From Bathynomus jamesi (Eukaryota > Arthropoda > Malacostraca > Isopoda > Cirolanidae): a stretch of 64,000 bases of DNA. The DNA is taken from assembly GCA_023014485.1 (NCBI GenBank), contig JAJOZX010000998.1, forward strand, positions 242,001 through 306,000, read 5' to 3'. The notes under the pieces were generated by a model that saw only the letters and a list, made by a program, of their open reading frames with translations, was not told the DNA's origin and did no database searches. Made by a program: the position numbers and the translations under genes. Shown here one piece after another: positions 52,182-63,018 of the stretch. Positions within the stretch are counted from its first letter, which is position 1. Every line of letters begins with the position of its first letter.

Positions 52182-52182
<1 letters not shown>
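51925..52182 (-). mobile_element. Possible hAT-like end
   Basis: On the minus strand, CAGAGGCGTACGTAACATTT then GCGCCCCTAGCCAGGG at the right side resembles termini of decayed hAT-like elements (compare the GTAGCC ends at 7986-8395). The left side has only GGGCAAATTTT repeats. Weak. Confidence 0.3.
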
Positions 52183-52234
<52 letters not shown>

Positions 52235-52241
<7 letters not shown>

Positions 52242-52590
52242 CTTCTCGGCTAGTGGTTAGCATCGCTGACTACGAATCCATTGACCTCGGGTTCGATATC
52301 CGGTGACGGCAGTCGGCGCGCAGCAAACCCAGCTGTCCATCCTTCCATACAAAAAAAATTGTTTGGTAGATAAATGGGTACTCTGGGGGCTGGGTAGCCT
52401 AGTGGTTAAAACGCTGGGCTGTTGATCGAGAGGTCGTGAGATTGAGTCCAGGCGAGGACTTTGCAATTCCTGACCACCAGTTGTGGGTCGTGGTTCGGAT
52501 TCCATGTTAAACTGTAGGTCCAAGGTGGAGCAACACGCTTGATCTTCGTCAGATTGAACAATTCGGGGGTAAGCAAAAGCAAGGTTATAT
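52235..52590 (+). repeat. tRNA-derived SINE, family 1, second copy
   Basis: GCTAGTGGTTAGCATCGCTG (A-box-like), GGGTTCGATATCCGGTGA (B-box-like), GGCGCGCAGCAAACCCAGCT, then a second tRNA-like unit TAGCCTAGTGGTTAAAACG and GGTTCGGATTCCATG, ending GAACAATTCGGG. Two tRNA-like units in one element. Confidence 0.8.
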
Positions 52591-52659
52591 AATGCGTTAA
52601 AAAGTTTATTAAAGATTTTATTAAGAAAGGACAATTTTAATGTTATTAATCATTAAAGA

Positions 52660-52810
52660 AGTCTAGAAACTGGCACAGCGCTCAGGCCAACTGATGCGGG
52701 CCATTGCGTTAACTTCTCTATTATTATTACCAGCATCATAAGGAGTCGAATCCCCGACCTTAATATCTTCACTTCGCTTATAGGAAAACGGTGTTACCCA
52801 CTGAACAAAT
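52660..52810 (-). repeat. SINE family 2, inverted copy
   Basis: TCTAGAAACTGGCACAGCGC, CAACTGATGCGGGCCATTGC, then TTATTATTACCAGCATCATA and GGAGTCGAATCCCCGACC (inverse B-box). Matches 60019-60330 in the opposite direction. Confidence 0.7.
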
Positions 52811-54190
52811 CTCAAAATGTAGACGACATGAAAATGTATGGCAATTATGTTACGAAAATTAAAAAAAAAAATTCCAGTAAAAAAATGAGAAACTAAATTA
52901 AACAATAAGTATGTGAAATACTGTCGTTAACCATACTGTTTTCTGTCATAGGGATGTACAAAAAATAAAAATAAAAAAAAAAAAATATTGGTTCGATTTT
53001 TTTTTTTTTTTTTTTTTACGATAAACTCTTATGTTTGAATTTTGCTTTTTCTCCTCCGAATCCCGAAATTTTATGTCAATAGAGAACAAAATTTCAACGT
53101 TTATTCAATATTATGGTGAAGGAATAAGAGCGACAATATACAGTAGATTTTATTGAAGTCTGTTGCTCAAGTTTTCGCCCAAATGATAATTTTCAAGCTT
53201 AAAAATGGTCATAGCATTTGCAAGAAAGCTCGTGCAGCGGACTTCAATAAAATCTTATTCCAAACTTTTCGAGAGTGGAATTTCCTCCGAGTAATTTGAT
53301 TGTTTAGAAATCAAAATGGACGAACATGGTTCATTTAACAAATTTTACTGTAAAAGATTAAATTCATTTTCCATGAAAGTATCAAGAAATAAGACCAGAT
53401 TTCTCTACAACATCGTACGGCATTCTTCATTTAAAAACTGTGGCAGCACGCATACACATTGCCATGGTAACAAATTGATATTAAATCCACTTTCTATACT
53501 CACTGAGTGAAATGAACTTTAAAAGAAATGTATTACTATTTAATTAGCTCTATTCAGTATCAGTATTTACGAATAAAGTCCGCATTTCACATCTGAGTGA
53601 AGCCGCTGCGAGCCATGGCGGAGACAAAGGCAAATTTTGATCAACTTTAAAAAGTCACTTTGATAATTAATTAATAATGAAATCCTTGCTGCTAAAAATT
53701 AAACAATTTTATACATCATTTTCGAAAATAAAATGTGGGTAAGTTTTAACTAGACGGTCTTTAAGCTTTAAGTTCGTAAACGGAACTGACGCGAAGTGAT
53801 GCTCATAACGTAAAAAAATTCTCCCAAATTCTACTTATTAACTAACTTCAGCTTATACAGAAATGAACTGGCTGACGGAGTCCGTTCTGTTTGCTAAAAT
53901 CCGTCATAGCGGAGGCAACGAAACAGGACGGAATTTTTAATTTTGAGGGAAGCTTATTTGTCTTTCAGTACGATGAAATTTAATATTATGCTAATAAGTT
54001 GCCGCTCATAAATTAAAACTGCTTTCTATCAAACGCACTGAAAAAAGTATGAATAAATATTGTCCATTCTTCTTGCATACTTATACCCTCGTCACCATCC
54101 TTTCTCTCCATTCCGTCGATAGAATTAATAAAATTATTAAAAGAATAATAGTTTGGGCTAATTATTATTATTATTATTATTATTATTTTA
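52811..54190. other. Gap with one hairpin
   Basis: AT-rich, poly-A and poly-T runs near 52970-53020. At 53143-53263, GATTTTATTGAAGTCTG and GCGGACTTCAATAAAATC are inverses about 85 bases apart, a possible MITE. A 64-codon ORF at 53316-53510 has no recognised homology. No other gene. Confidence 0.45.
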
Positions 54191-55555
54191 AGGTTAATTA
54201 AAGAGTTAAAGACTGGTTCTGCGTCAGGGGTAGATGATTTATCGAATGAGCACGTAAAATATGCAAATGACGTAGTATGTCTGCATATATCATTGCTCCT
54301 ATCAGCCATGCTTGCTCATAGCTATATCCCTGCAGAGTTCATGAGGGTGTACATCTTGCCCCTCGTCAAAAATAAGTACGGAGACGTTCTGTCCAGCAAT
54401 AATTACAGGCCTATTGCTGTCGCTTCCTGCTTCTCGAAACTACTAGAAAAACTCTTGTTACGCCGATTAAATGATTACCTATGGACATCTCCTAATCAGT
54501 TTGGCTTTAAAAGGTCCCACTCAACTGACCTGTGTATCTATGTACTTAAAGAAACAATATCTAAATACATTGACAGTAATTCAACTATTTATAGCTGTTT
54601 CCTAGATATAAGTAAGGCATATGATAGGGTGAACCACAATATTTTATTTGCAAAACTAGAAGACAGGAAGGTTCCCATGTACATATTAAATTTATTGAAA
54701 TTTTGGTATTCCCACCAATCTTTCTCTGTTAGGTGGGGTAATGTACTATCCGAGTGTTTTGGCTCCTCTTGCGGAGTGAGACAAGGCTCCTTGCTCTCCC
54801 CTATGCTGTTTAATGTGTATATCGACGGATTAATTGCTTCACTTAATGAGGCAACAGTGGGATGTTGTATAGATAACACAAGGATAAATAACTTAGTTTA
54901 TGCAGATGATATGGTGTTAATAAGTCCCTCTGTTAAAGGTCTGGATCAACTACTAAAAGTCTGCGAAGTGTATTCGCAGAAACATGATATTCTTTTTAAT
55001 GTTACAAAAACTAAGGTTATGCAATTTCATCCTAAAAGCTGTAATCAGCCAGCTGATATAAGGTTTAAAATGAATGGTGAAGTAATTGAGGAAGTACAAG
55101 AGTTTAAGTATTTGGGTCAAACTATTACCAGCTCCTTCAGTGATGACTCGGATATAAGAAAACAATCTCGAAGCCTGTGCGCTAAAGCGAATATGACCAT
55201 AAGGAACTTTCGATTCTGTACAAGTGAAGCTAAAGACACTCTCTTTCGTACTTTCTGCAGTAATATATATGGACAGCAACTGTGGGTGAATTATAAAAAA
55301 GATTCTGGCAGAACACTAAATTTGCTGTACAACGGGTCGTTTAGACTCTTACATAAATTACCCCCGAGATGCTCAGCTTCGCAAATGTTTGCTACCCGCA
55401 ATGTCCCGAGCTTCCTGGAGGTAAGAAGACGTGCTCAACACAGTCTAATGCAAAGAATTAAAAAATCAACCAACCCGATCATCCAAGCTATCCATGGGTC
55501 CTGCCATTTATCCTCTAAGCTATGGACTTCTTGGTACGAAAACGTCTGTCTGTAG
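54191..55555 (+). CDS. LINE family B reverse transcriptase, 5'-truncated open frame
   Basis: A continuous frame of about 455 codons without stops: RLIKELKTGSASGVDDLSNE, NYRPIAVASCFSKLLE, SPNQFGFKRSHSTDLCIY, FLDISKAYDRVNH (first Asp), CGVRQGSLLSPMLFNVYIDG, NLVYADDMVLISPSV (catalytic YADD), then the thumb and PPRCSASQMFATRNV. All catalytic residues are present. There is no natural start, because the N-terminus and endonuclease were lost at integration. It is open where copy 1 has a 2-base deletion (at 'GGATGTTGTATAG'). Confidence 0.88.
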   Translation, partial: RLIKELKTGSASGVDDLSNEHVKYANDVVCLHISLLLSAMLAHSYIPAEFMRVYILPLVKNKYGDVLSSNNYRPIAVASCFSKLLEKLLLRRLNDYLWTSPNQFGFKRSHSTDLCIYVLKETISKYIDSNSTIYSCFLDISKAYDRVNHNILFAKLEDRKVPMYILNLLKFWYSHQSFSVRWGNVLSECFGSSCGVRQGSLLSPMLFNVYIDGLIASLNEATVGCCIDNTRINNLVYADDMVLISPSVKGLDQLLKVCEVYSQKHDILFNVTKTKVMQFHPKSCNQPADIRFKMNGEVIEEVQEFKYLGQTITSSFSDDSDIRKQSRSLCAKANMTIRNFRFCTSEAKDTLFRTFCSNIYGQQLWVNYKKDSGRTLNLLYNGSFRLLHKLPPRCSASQMFATRNVPSFLEVRRRAQHSLMQRIKKSTNPIIQAIHGSCHLSSKLWTSWYENVCL

Positions 55556-55700
55556 CTCCACTTAACTTCGACAGTGCAGTATTATTTCTAATCAATTGTA
55601 TATATTTCTATCCTTAGTATATGAACTGTCATTGTATTAATAATATTTGTCATATAGACTATAGTCTGCCAATAAACGTTTTCATTTTCATTTCATTTTC
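54191..55700 (+). mobile_element. LINE family B, copy 2 (5' truncated, frame intact)
   Basis: Near-identical to 28490-30150. It begins within the RT right after an (ATT)n run, and ends with AATAAA-like sequence, then CATTTTCATTTCATTTTCAT and (ATT)n. Two such recent copies in 64 kb indicate a currently or recently active family. Confidence 0.88.
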
Positions 55701-55745
55701 ATTCATTTTCATTATTATTATTATTTTCACTATTAATTATTTATT

Positions 55746-55782
<37 letters not shown>

Positions 55783-55963
55783 CAGTATGTAAATTACTGA
55801 ATATAAATATAGTTATAAATTCTTTTCACCCATTCGTTTTATTAACTCTTTGTTGACGCTCTCAAATTTCTCATACAACTGAAACACTCAGTTCGCAATA
55901 CGCTCGATTGGGCGTTATTAACTAAAGGCATTCAGCAATTTCAACCAATTAACAAGATATATA
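55701..55963. other. Short gap, (ATT)n and (TA)n
   Basis: Simple repeats, then AT-rich sequence into the TA target of the next element. Confidence 0.5.
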
Positions 55964-57329
55964 CAGGGTGTCCCAGAATTAACTATCTATTTCAATGAAA
56001 TCGGACAAATTTAATAAAAACTGACATAATTTTGTGTTTATTACTAAATTATGATACAAAAACAAATAGATTTATAAATCATAAGTCAAAACTTTATTGA
56101 GAAGTTTCAACATGTGCACCGTCTGTATCTCTGCAAATTTCAAATCTATCCTCAGCGCTGCGAAACACATTTTGAAGCATTTCAGGTGTTATCTCCCGCA
56201 CTGCCAACTGGATGCATTCTTTAAGTTCAGCTAAATTATTGATCTTTTGGCGATAAACCTTTGTTTTTATGAAACCCCATGCAAAGAAATCCAGGGGTGT
56301 CAAATCCGGAGAACGCGGAGGCCAAGGTCGAGGTCCTCCACGTCCAATCCACCGATTCGGAAGGCGTCTGTTGAGGTATTCTCGAACAATTAGAGCATAA
56401 TGACATGGTGCTCCATCTTGTTGAAACACAACATTATCAAGAATGCCATCATCAAGAAGCTGTGGTTCGAGAAACTGCTGAAGCATATCAAGGTAGACGG
56501 TACCTGTTACAGTTGCTTCCGCAAAGAAGAATGGGCCATAAATTTTGGATTTGGTCATTCCAAGCCACACGTTAACTTTTGGAGAGTCTCTTTGCCATTC
56601 TATGACTTCAGACGGTCTTTCATTGGGCCAGATACGACAGTTGTGTCGATTGACTTTACCACACGTGTGGAAAGTCGCCTAATCACTGAATAAGATGTTA
56701 TCCAATAAACTTTCATTTTCGATTTGATCCACAATTTCTGCACACCTTGCTGCTCGATTTGGATAATCCTCTTCATTTAGGGCATGCAGTACTTGAATGT
56801 GATAAGCCCTTTTAATCAGTGTCGAACGCAAGATTCTATGAACTGTTGTCTTGGATATGTTGAGTCTTCGACCGGCCTCCCTAACCGAAGTTGTTGGTTC
56901 ATCCTCAAACAATTGTCGTACCTGTTCGGTACTGTTACGTGCTGTCCTTGGGCGTCCTCTTCCCACCTCGTCGTGTACGGATCCAGTTCTTTTAAATTTG
57001 TTCACAAGTTCACGAATCGCTTTGTCTGTAGGACCGGTTCTGTGGAATCTTCTTGTAAATTTTTCTCTGATTTCATTACATTGCATTCCTTTGATACGGG
57101 ATGTTACAACAAAGATGCGTTCTTGTGTATTCATTATTAATAGGGTTCTGAAAGAGAATGAAAATAAAACTATGAAAAACTATGAAAAAATTATGAAAAT
57201 AAAATTATGAAAAAAATTTAGAAATTTATACATTTTTAACATATTAAACATGATAAACATAAATAAAAGTGTGTTTTTAAAAAATTTGTCCGATTTCATG
57301 AAATAGATAGTTAATTCTGGGACACCCTG
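55964..57329 (-). mobile_element. Mariner-like transposon, near-complete
   Basis: Inverted ends of about 45 bases: CAGGGTGTCCCAGAATTAAC, then TATCTATTTCA(A)TGAAATCGGAC, with the same at the right end (57329). TA at 55962-55963 and 57330-57331. 1366 bases. The transposase is on the minus strand with a single nonsense codon. It is the same family as the element at 1-1123. Confidence 0.93.
56094..57134 (-). pseudogene. Mariner-like transposase with one nonsense codon
   Basis: From MNTQERIFVVTSRIKGMQCN (57134) through a helix-turn-helix (TDKAIRELVNKFKRTG), a GRPRTAR hook, a second helix-turn-helix (ISKTTVHRIL), to NILFSD, where TAG (56679-56681) replaces the Glu or Ala-Thr-context codon of FSDEATFH. 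The same frame continues ATFHTCGKVNRHNCRIW, VFQQDGAPCHYALIVREYLN (second Asp) and PPRSPDLTPLDFFAWGFIK (third Asp), and stops at 56094. It is otherwise full length, about 346 residues. This is the best-preserved transposase in the window. Confidence 0.92.
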
Positions 57330-57335
57330 TATATA

Positions 57336-57396
<61 letters not shown>

Positions 57397-57835
57397 CTCT
57401 AGTATATTAAATTTTACTGAAATTTGCATAATATTATTCACTGAAACAATGAAATGAAAAAATATTTATGAATAACAAAAATCAGTCGAAAGCCACAACC
57501 GTGAATATGATTACATAACAAATTTATAAAAACTCCACTGGAAAGTTTTTAATACATTACTAATTGATTTCGAAATAGGTGGGAAATTATCGTTTTAATT
57601 AACCCATAAAATTGGAAAAAAAACATGAAATTTAGTGCCTAAATGTGAAATTTGGTAACGAACCAAATTTAGTTATTATAACAGAAACCAAGTATGGAAA
57701 CGTTATTGCAATTCATTGATTGATTGAACTGTTTAGCCTCCTTCGCAGCATCTAGGGTCATATGACAGAGAAGACCTAACGTCCGAAAAATTATAGGGAC
57801 GTTACATCATCTCCCATCGAACTACTACTTAGACG
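57330..57835. other. (TA)n and gap
   Basis: (TA)n at about 57331-57392, then AT-rich sequence with no gene. Confidence 0.5.
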
Positions 57836-57925
57836 CAATGTCGCTTAACTTTGCTGGTTGACGGGAAGCGGTGTCACGACACCGGTCACAACGTAGCCCT
57901 GAAAAAAGATGTGCGAAAACTTTTC
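57836..57925 (+). repeat. SINE family 2, 5' piece
   Basis: TGTCGCTTAACTTTGCTGG then TTGACGGGAAGCGGTGTCAC and GTCACAACGTAGCCC, matching 60019-60090 and the inverse of 16450-16510. The LINE at 57926 follows directly. Confidence 0.65.
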
Positions 57926-58199
57926 GGGTACCCAGTATATATTGGGAGGTCCTTAGGCAGTGCTCCTCTAATTTCCCATGAAATGAGTACTGCTTTCGTG
58001 GCCGGACTACTAATGCAAAAAAATCCCCTTGGTTTAACTTTGCTTGTTTTAATACTATCCACAACGGAGAAGAGGTACCGTCACCATACAACTCCTGACT
58101 CTCACTCAGCTTATATTTCTGCCTGGAATTTTGCAAAATCTGTTCTTCGTCTCGCCAAAGTTCCTTCATCAGACAAAAATGTGTAAACCTATCCAATTC

Positions 58200-58853
58200 T
58201 AATTCTTCTCGCTCTTTCTGGCACCAAGCCAAGAACCTCTCCAATACCTTTACTTCTTCTTTCCTTCCTCTTTTCAATCTCGACGGCTCAGTTGCTGCTT
58301 CTACTCCTGATAAAGCTGAACTCTTCGCTCAAACTTTGGCCTCCAACTCAACCCTGGATGATTTCGGTGCTGTTTCTCCATCAATTCCATCCTCCAACTT
58401 AACTATGTCTGAAATTAGAATCTCCTCCAAAGACGTTTTTTCTGCCCTACATGGGCTCAACTCTAGAAGGCCTTGGTCCTGATGGTGTCCCTCCTGTTGT
58501 TCTCAAGAACTGTGCGTCTGTGTTGACACCCTGCTTAGGCAAACTATTGTATTTTTCCTTCCTGCTGGAAGTTCGCTTTCACTCAGCCTGTCCGAAAGTA
58601 GGGTGACCGCTCTCAACCCTCCAACTATCGTCCAATTGCTTTGATTTCTTGCCTTTCTAAAGTTTTTGAACCTAAGAGGAAGATTCTTAAACACATTTCT
58701 TCTCATAATCTTCTTTCAGGTTGTCAACATGAGTTCCGCAAGGGACACTCTACTGGTGATGATCCTGCATATCTCTCTGACTCTTGGTCATCCTCCTTTT
58801 GGGATTTCGATAAAACTTTTGCTATTGCGGTAGATAATATCAAAAGCCTTTGA
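58200..58853 (+). pseudogene. Jockey-type LINE, linker and RT fingers
   Basis: Across three frames: TPDKAELFAQTLASNSTLDD, DVFSALHGLNSRRPWS, GPDGVPPVVLKNCASVLTPC, then PSNYRPIALISCLSKVFEPK, CQHEFRKGHSTGD and SYLxDSWSSS-like residues. Frameshifts near 58465 and 58600 break it. This family is frequently annotated as RNA-directed DNA polymerase of BS/X-element type in arthropods. Confidence 0.7.
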
Positions 58854-58857
58854 TAAA

Positions 58858-59910
58858 GTGTGGCACAAATCTTTAATTTCGAAACTACCCTCCATCGGTT
58901 TCCATCCAGCTATTTGTGCCTTCATCTCTAATTTCCTTTTTGGCCGATCTATAGCTGCGATTGTAGATGTCCACTATTCTTCTCCTAAAGCTATTAAGAG
59001 TGGTGTTCTTCAGTGCTCTCTCCTGTCACCCACTCTTTTCCTTTTATTTATTAATGATGTATTAAGTCGCACTTCCTGTCCTATCCACTCCAATGCCGAT
59101 GATTCCACTCTTCACTTCACCATCCGCTTCGCAAAGCATCCCTCTCAACAGTCACTCCATGTTTTGCGTCGGACGGCTATGGTACACCTGACCTCTGATC
59201 TTTATACTATCAGTGACTGGGACAGAGAAAACCTTGTGGTTTTCAATGCTTCAAAAACTCAGTTCCTTTATCTGTTTACTCATCACAATCTTCCACACGA
59301 CTATCCCCTTACCTTCAACAATACACAACTCTATCCTTCCTCCTCTCTTAACATTCTTGGTGTTTCCTTTTCTCGTGATCTTTCCTGGAAAGATTACATA
59401 TATTCTCTTTCTAAAACAGCTTCTAAGAAGTTGGGTGTGCTGTACCGGTTCCGTAGTTTCTTCACCCCTACTCAGTTGCTGTCTCTGTACAGGGTTCTTG
59501 TCCGCCGTGTATGGAGTAGCTTCTCATGTGTGGGGTGGCTCAACTCACAACTCTTCTTGACTGGGTGGAATCAAAGGCTTTTCGTCTCATCAATTCCCTG
59601 CCTCTTACTGACTGTACTCAATCCCTCTCTCTTCTCCGCACTGTTGCCTCACTCTCTCTTTACTATCACTATTATAATGAAACTCTGTAACTCGATGCCT
59701 CCTTCTTTAAGGAGAGCACACAGTACCAGACTTTCGAAGCATTCTCAGTCCTTTTCTGTCCAACTCTCTAACGCAAAGGTTAATCAGTATTTTGAATCTT
59801 TCATCTACTCAACCGGTGAACTCTGGAACAATCTTGCTGAATCCATCTTTCCCCATGTCTATGACCTCCAATCTTACAAACGCAGTGTCCAGGCTTTTCG
59901 AATACCTTAG
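58858..59910 (+). pseudogene. Jockey-type LINE RT, core and thumb (open but mutated)
   Basis: A 350-codon open frame: VWHKSLISKLPSIGFHPAIC, SGVLQCSLLSPTLFLLFIND (normally SGVPQGSVLSP), then HSNADDSTLHF, where the usual F-A-D-D has lost its aromatic residue but keeps both aspartates. The thumb LNILGVSFSRDLSWKDYIYS, a C-terminal block and the stop follow. It is long but carries at least three changes in invariant RT positions, so it is probably inactive. Confidence 0.8.
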
Positions 59911-60018
59911 ACCTTCATTTTGGCTCTCTCCTTCCTCCATGGAGGTGTCGTTTTTGCAGGAATTCGCCCTTGGCCACTCCTTCCTATATAATATATACAT
60001 ACTCTCCAGACCCGATAT

Positions 60019-60330
60019 CGCTTAACTCCACTGATCGACGGGAAGCGGCGTTACTACACTGGCGACGATGTAGCCCAAAAAGTTACTGTAAGAGTTCTTA
60101 GTTTCCACTCGAAAACTTTTTGAGAACAAAAAGTTGGCTGTTAATTTTTTGGGGAGTTGTTCGTTCGCTGATCGAATAAATTACTTCACATAAAGGAAGT
60201 CTGTCTAAACGGGGTCGCGAATCCCGATAATGCTGGTAATAATAATAATAAAATAATAATAGCGGAGTTACGTCAACGGGGCCGCATAGTTGGCCGGAGC
60301 GCTGTGCCAATTTCTGGCTCTCCTGAATGA
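60019..60330 (+). repeat. SINE family 2, fullest copy
   Basis: TCGCTTAACTCCACTGATCG, ACGGGAAGCGGCG, GATGTAGCCCAAAAAG, then GGGGTCGCGAATCCCGATAA (B-box-like) followed by (TAA)n, and GGGGCCGCATAGTTGGCCGG, GCGCTGTGCCAATTTCTGGC. The order agrees with the inverse copies at 16325-16530 and 52660-52810. Confidence 0.7.
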
Positions 60331-60739
60331 TTATTAACTCAAACTAAATCTTGGAGCTCGTTGAAGTTGTATTATTACCGAAGTTTTAATGTATTTGCAA
60401 ATTAGTATATATTTTTAATGTATTTTAAGTAAATATTAGTAATATTAGTAAATTCCTATATATTTTCCAGTGAACAAAAGATGTACAAAGTACAGACTTT
60501 CAGTTACATTAAAATCGCTTTGTTTCGCAGTCATATGCGAAAGGCAACGGTTATTGTCTAAATTTTAATCTTCGTGATCAGCCGTTGACGGTTTAATCAC
60601 GTGATTAAAACTAAACTACTTTAGTTTAAAATAAGACAGGACCAAGTTTTGTGAACATTGGTCGTTTATTTAGACCATAAATGTTTTAATAAATAGACTT
60701 TACTGAAGCTTCGGAGTCAGCATATAAACACACACACAT

Positions 60740-60798
<59 letters not shown>

Positions 60799-61416
60799 AG
60801 ATTAACCTTCGTCCGGGTATGAGGACTGATGAGAGAATTGTATTCACTGCATAAATTATCACTTCTCCGTTTAAACTTTATTTTACATTTTTAGTGGCGT
60901 TTTTAGGAAGGTTGGTATCCTAGACAAATATTTGCAGTAATTTCAAAGACATCATTGTGTATATATATCCTATTGCATATGTCCCGTCCTCCGTACGCGC
61001 ATGAAAAAAGAGAAAAAGAAGAAAGACAGAGACGGAGAAATTTCAAACAGGAGCGCGTTGTACAAGGACATTCAGTTACCACGGCAACCAGAGTACGTGT
61101 TTTGCCGGCAACTATTTATTTGATAATTAGAATGAGGAACATGGAACAATAAGAAACAATTCATACGTTGCATCGGTTATTTTTTTAAGTTAAAAACATT
61201 AGCTAATTGTAATAATAATACTAATATGTAGTCTTTAAAATATGCTTTCAAATAAATTATTTTCCTTGAAAACGTTTATGCTGGTTCCCATGGTAATTAG
61301 GGGTCGTTGTGAACTTAATCTTTGAAAGTGCTGCGTCTCTTTTTTTTTACGCTTCTTTTACCTAAATATTTGGAGAACAAGAGTAAGGCAACTCTATATG
61401 ATATTTGTTCTAATAG
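60331..61416. other. Probable intron or upstream flank, simple repeats
   Basis: (TA)n(GA)n at about 60738-60793. A 65-codon basic ORF at 60955-61152 has no splice or homology support. Otherwise featureless. Inferred to be intron of the immunoglobulin gene that follows. Confidence 0.45.
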
Positions 61417-61549
61417 GTGGTACATCCTGAGAGCACGAACGAATGGAACTTGAAGATTCTCCATGTGACAAGAAGGGACGGTGGCATCTACGAGTGCCAA
61501 GTTAATTCTGATCCTAAAATAAGCCGCAGAGTACAACTGAACGTGATAG
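61417..61549 (+). CDS. Exon of dpr / zig-8-like immunoglobulin-domain gene
   Basis: A 133-base exon with an acceptor (TTTGTTCTAATAG before 61417) and a strong donor (GTGAGT at 61550). It encodes 44 residues: VVHPESTNEWNLKILHVTRR, then DGGIYECQVNSDPKISRR and VQLNVI. W-x-L-x-I, then D-x-G-x-Y-x-C-Q is the second half of a V-set immunoglobulin domain, and the Q-V-N-S-D-P-K context is that of dpr / zig-8-like neuronal cell-surface proteins, which sit on the outer membrane and bind partner Ig proteins. The first half, with the paired cysteine, must lie in an exon not seen here. It ends in phase 1. It is the only clear host coding sequence in the window. Confidence 0.85.
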
Positions 61550-61762
61550 GTGAGTAAATTAAAGTATATGGATTTCATTCATGTTCATTTCATTTAATTA
61601 CTAAGATTCAGTTACTGTTGACATCTTACCAAAAATGTAAACAAAAGTAATAATCACGTCTTTGAATTAAGTTGGAGCAGGAATTAATTTCTATGTATCT
61701 TTATTCTTTTTAGTTTAAAAATTGTAGTTTGGAAGAGTGACTTACAAATTATGTGCAACTGC

Positions 61763-61850
<88 letters not shown>

Positions 61851-61888
61851 GTTTTAAATTTAAGACTGATAACAGTTCCTCTTAACAG
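61550..61888 (+). other. Intron between two exons
   Basis: Starts GTGAGT and ends CTCTTAACAG. Contains (TC)n then (TA)n at 61765-61842. Confidence 0.6.
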
Positions 61889-61939
61889 AACACAGTCTTT
61901 TGGATGACCCTGTCTTGGTACCGAAAACTACAATATCAC
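61889..61939 (+). CDS. Probable next exon of the dpr-like gene
   Basis: 51 bases between an acceptor (TTCCTCTTAACAG) and a consensus donor (GTAAGTAAA). It begins in phase 1, exactly as needed after the 61417-61549 exon, and ends in phase 1: E-H-S-L-L-D-D-P-V-L-V-P-K-T-T-I-S. The joined product VIEHSLLDDPVLVPK reads as the segment linking the first Ig domain to the next. Short exons carry little statistical weight. The phase match and two good splice sites are the support. Confidence 0.6.
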
Positions 61940-62590
61940 GTAAGTAAAACTTCAATTTCATAATTTAATTTTTTCAGTGAATCTGAATTTTTTTTTGTAG
62001 GAGAGGGTGATGATCCGGGGGATGAAGTTACGTACCTACATATATATATATACTCTTATGTAATAAGGACATAATAATAATAATAATAATAGCATTATAT
62101 ATTTATGGAATGAAGTCCTATTTTGTGAGCACCATAAATTACCTCAGTTCCAACCTGCGCATAAATAAATTTTATATGCGAACTTTGAGTGAATAGCCAA
62201 ACTTTATATTTACGATACAACTTTCTAATTGCGCACAAAAGCTGTATCAGTCATTGCATTCCCATTTCCTACCCAAATCCCAAATCCCAAATCCTGCGCG
62301 CTGTTACGGTTAATTTATTTTATTACGTACAGTCAGGCGATTGAGAAATTGTATAAGACAATGCTTAATACCTACCTTTTTATTTACTGCGGCTAAACAT
62401 TACAACTTTAGATTGGACTATAAAAGTGAAGCGCAATATTGAGACATATGCTTCCTTTCATAACTTTTCATCTGTCATTACCATTTTGTTTCTTGACAGC
62501 TACTCGAAGACAGATTTTCCCTAACTTCTTTCTCTTAAGTTTTACATATTTTAATAATAATAATAGAAAGTCGATATCAGCCTATGTCTT
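61940..62590. other. Intron or flank, simple repeats
   Basis: (TAA)n at about 62070-62090 and a short AAATCCC tandem at 62274-62293. No gene. Confidence 0.45.
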
Positions 62591-62717
62591 TACAAAGGAT
62601 TTACATTTAATTTCCAATATTGTGAATAGTTTTTTATTTTCAGTACTGAGTTTCTTAATAATAATTCTAGATAAGAATTTGCAGTATGCTAAGAATACTG
62701 TCTTCATTTTTTCTTCT

Positions 62718-62758
62718 GCTGACGCGTTTCGTTCATATACTTTGAACATCTTCAGAGC
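62718..62758 (-). ncRNA. Hammerhead-ribozyme-like motif, left arm
   Basis: Exact inverse of the motif at 63019-63059, with all core boxes and both stems preserved, facing outward (toward lower coordinates). Confidence 0.68.
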
Positions 62759-63018
62759 TTTATACATAATTTTAAAGTAAAATGGGTTTTATATATATAT
62801 TTTTTTTATTTTATTGTAAATTTGATACAATTTCAAATTAATTTAAGAATATTCGAAAGTTCATTAAATTTTATATTTTATACTAATTTTATATTAACCA
62901 AAAATTAATATAAAATTTAATGAACTTTCAAATATTCTTAAATTAATTTGAAGTTGTATCAAATTTACAATAAAAAAAATATATATATAACCCATTTTAC
63001 TTTAAAATTATGTATAAA

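Larger units (their letters stand above)
57926..59965 (+). mobile_element. Jockey-type LINE, degenerate
   Basis: Coding homology from about 58090 (linker after the endonuclease) through RT to a stop at 59908-59910, then a short 3' region ending CCTTGGCCACTCCTTCCTAT near the SINE at 60019. The RT frames contain several breaks and altered catalytic motifs. Confidence 0.75.

Noticed and set aside
53316..53510. 64-codon ORF as a host gene
   Set aside because: No homology or splice context. Length is expected by chance.
60955..61152. First exon or signal peptide of the Ig gene
   Set aside because: The ORF is basic, has no hydrophobic signal followed by Ig sequence, and no donor site was identified in a fitting phase.
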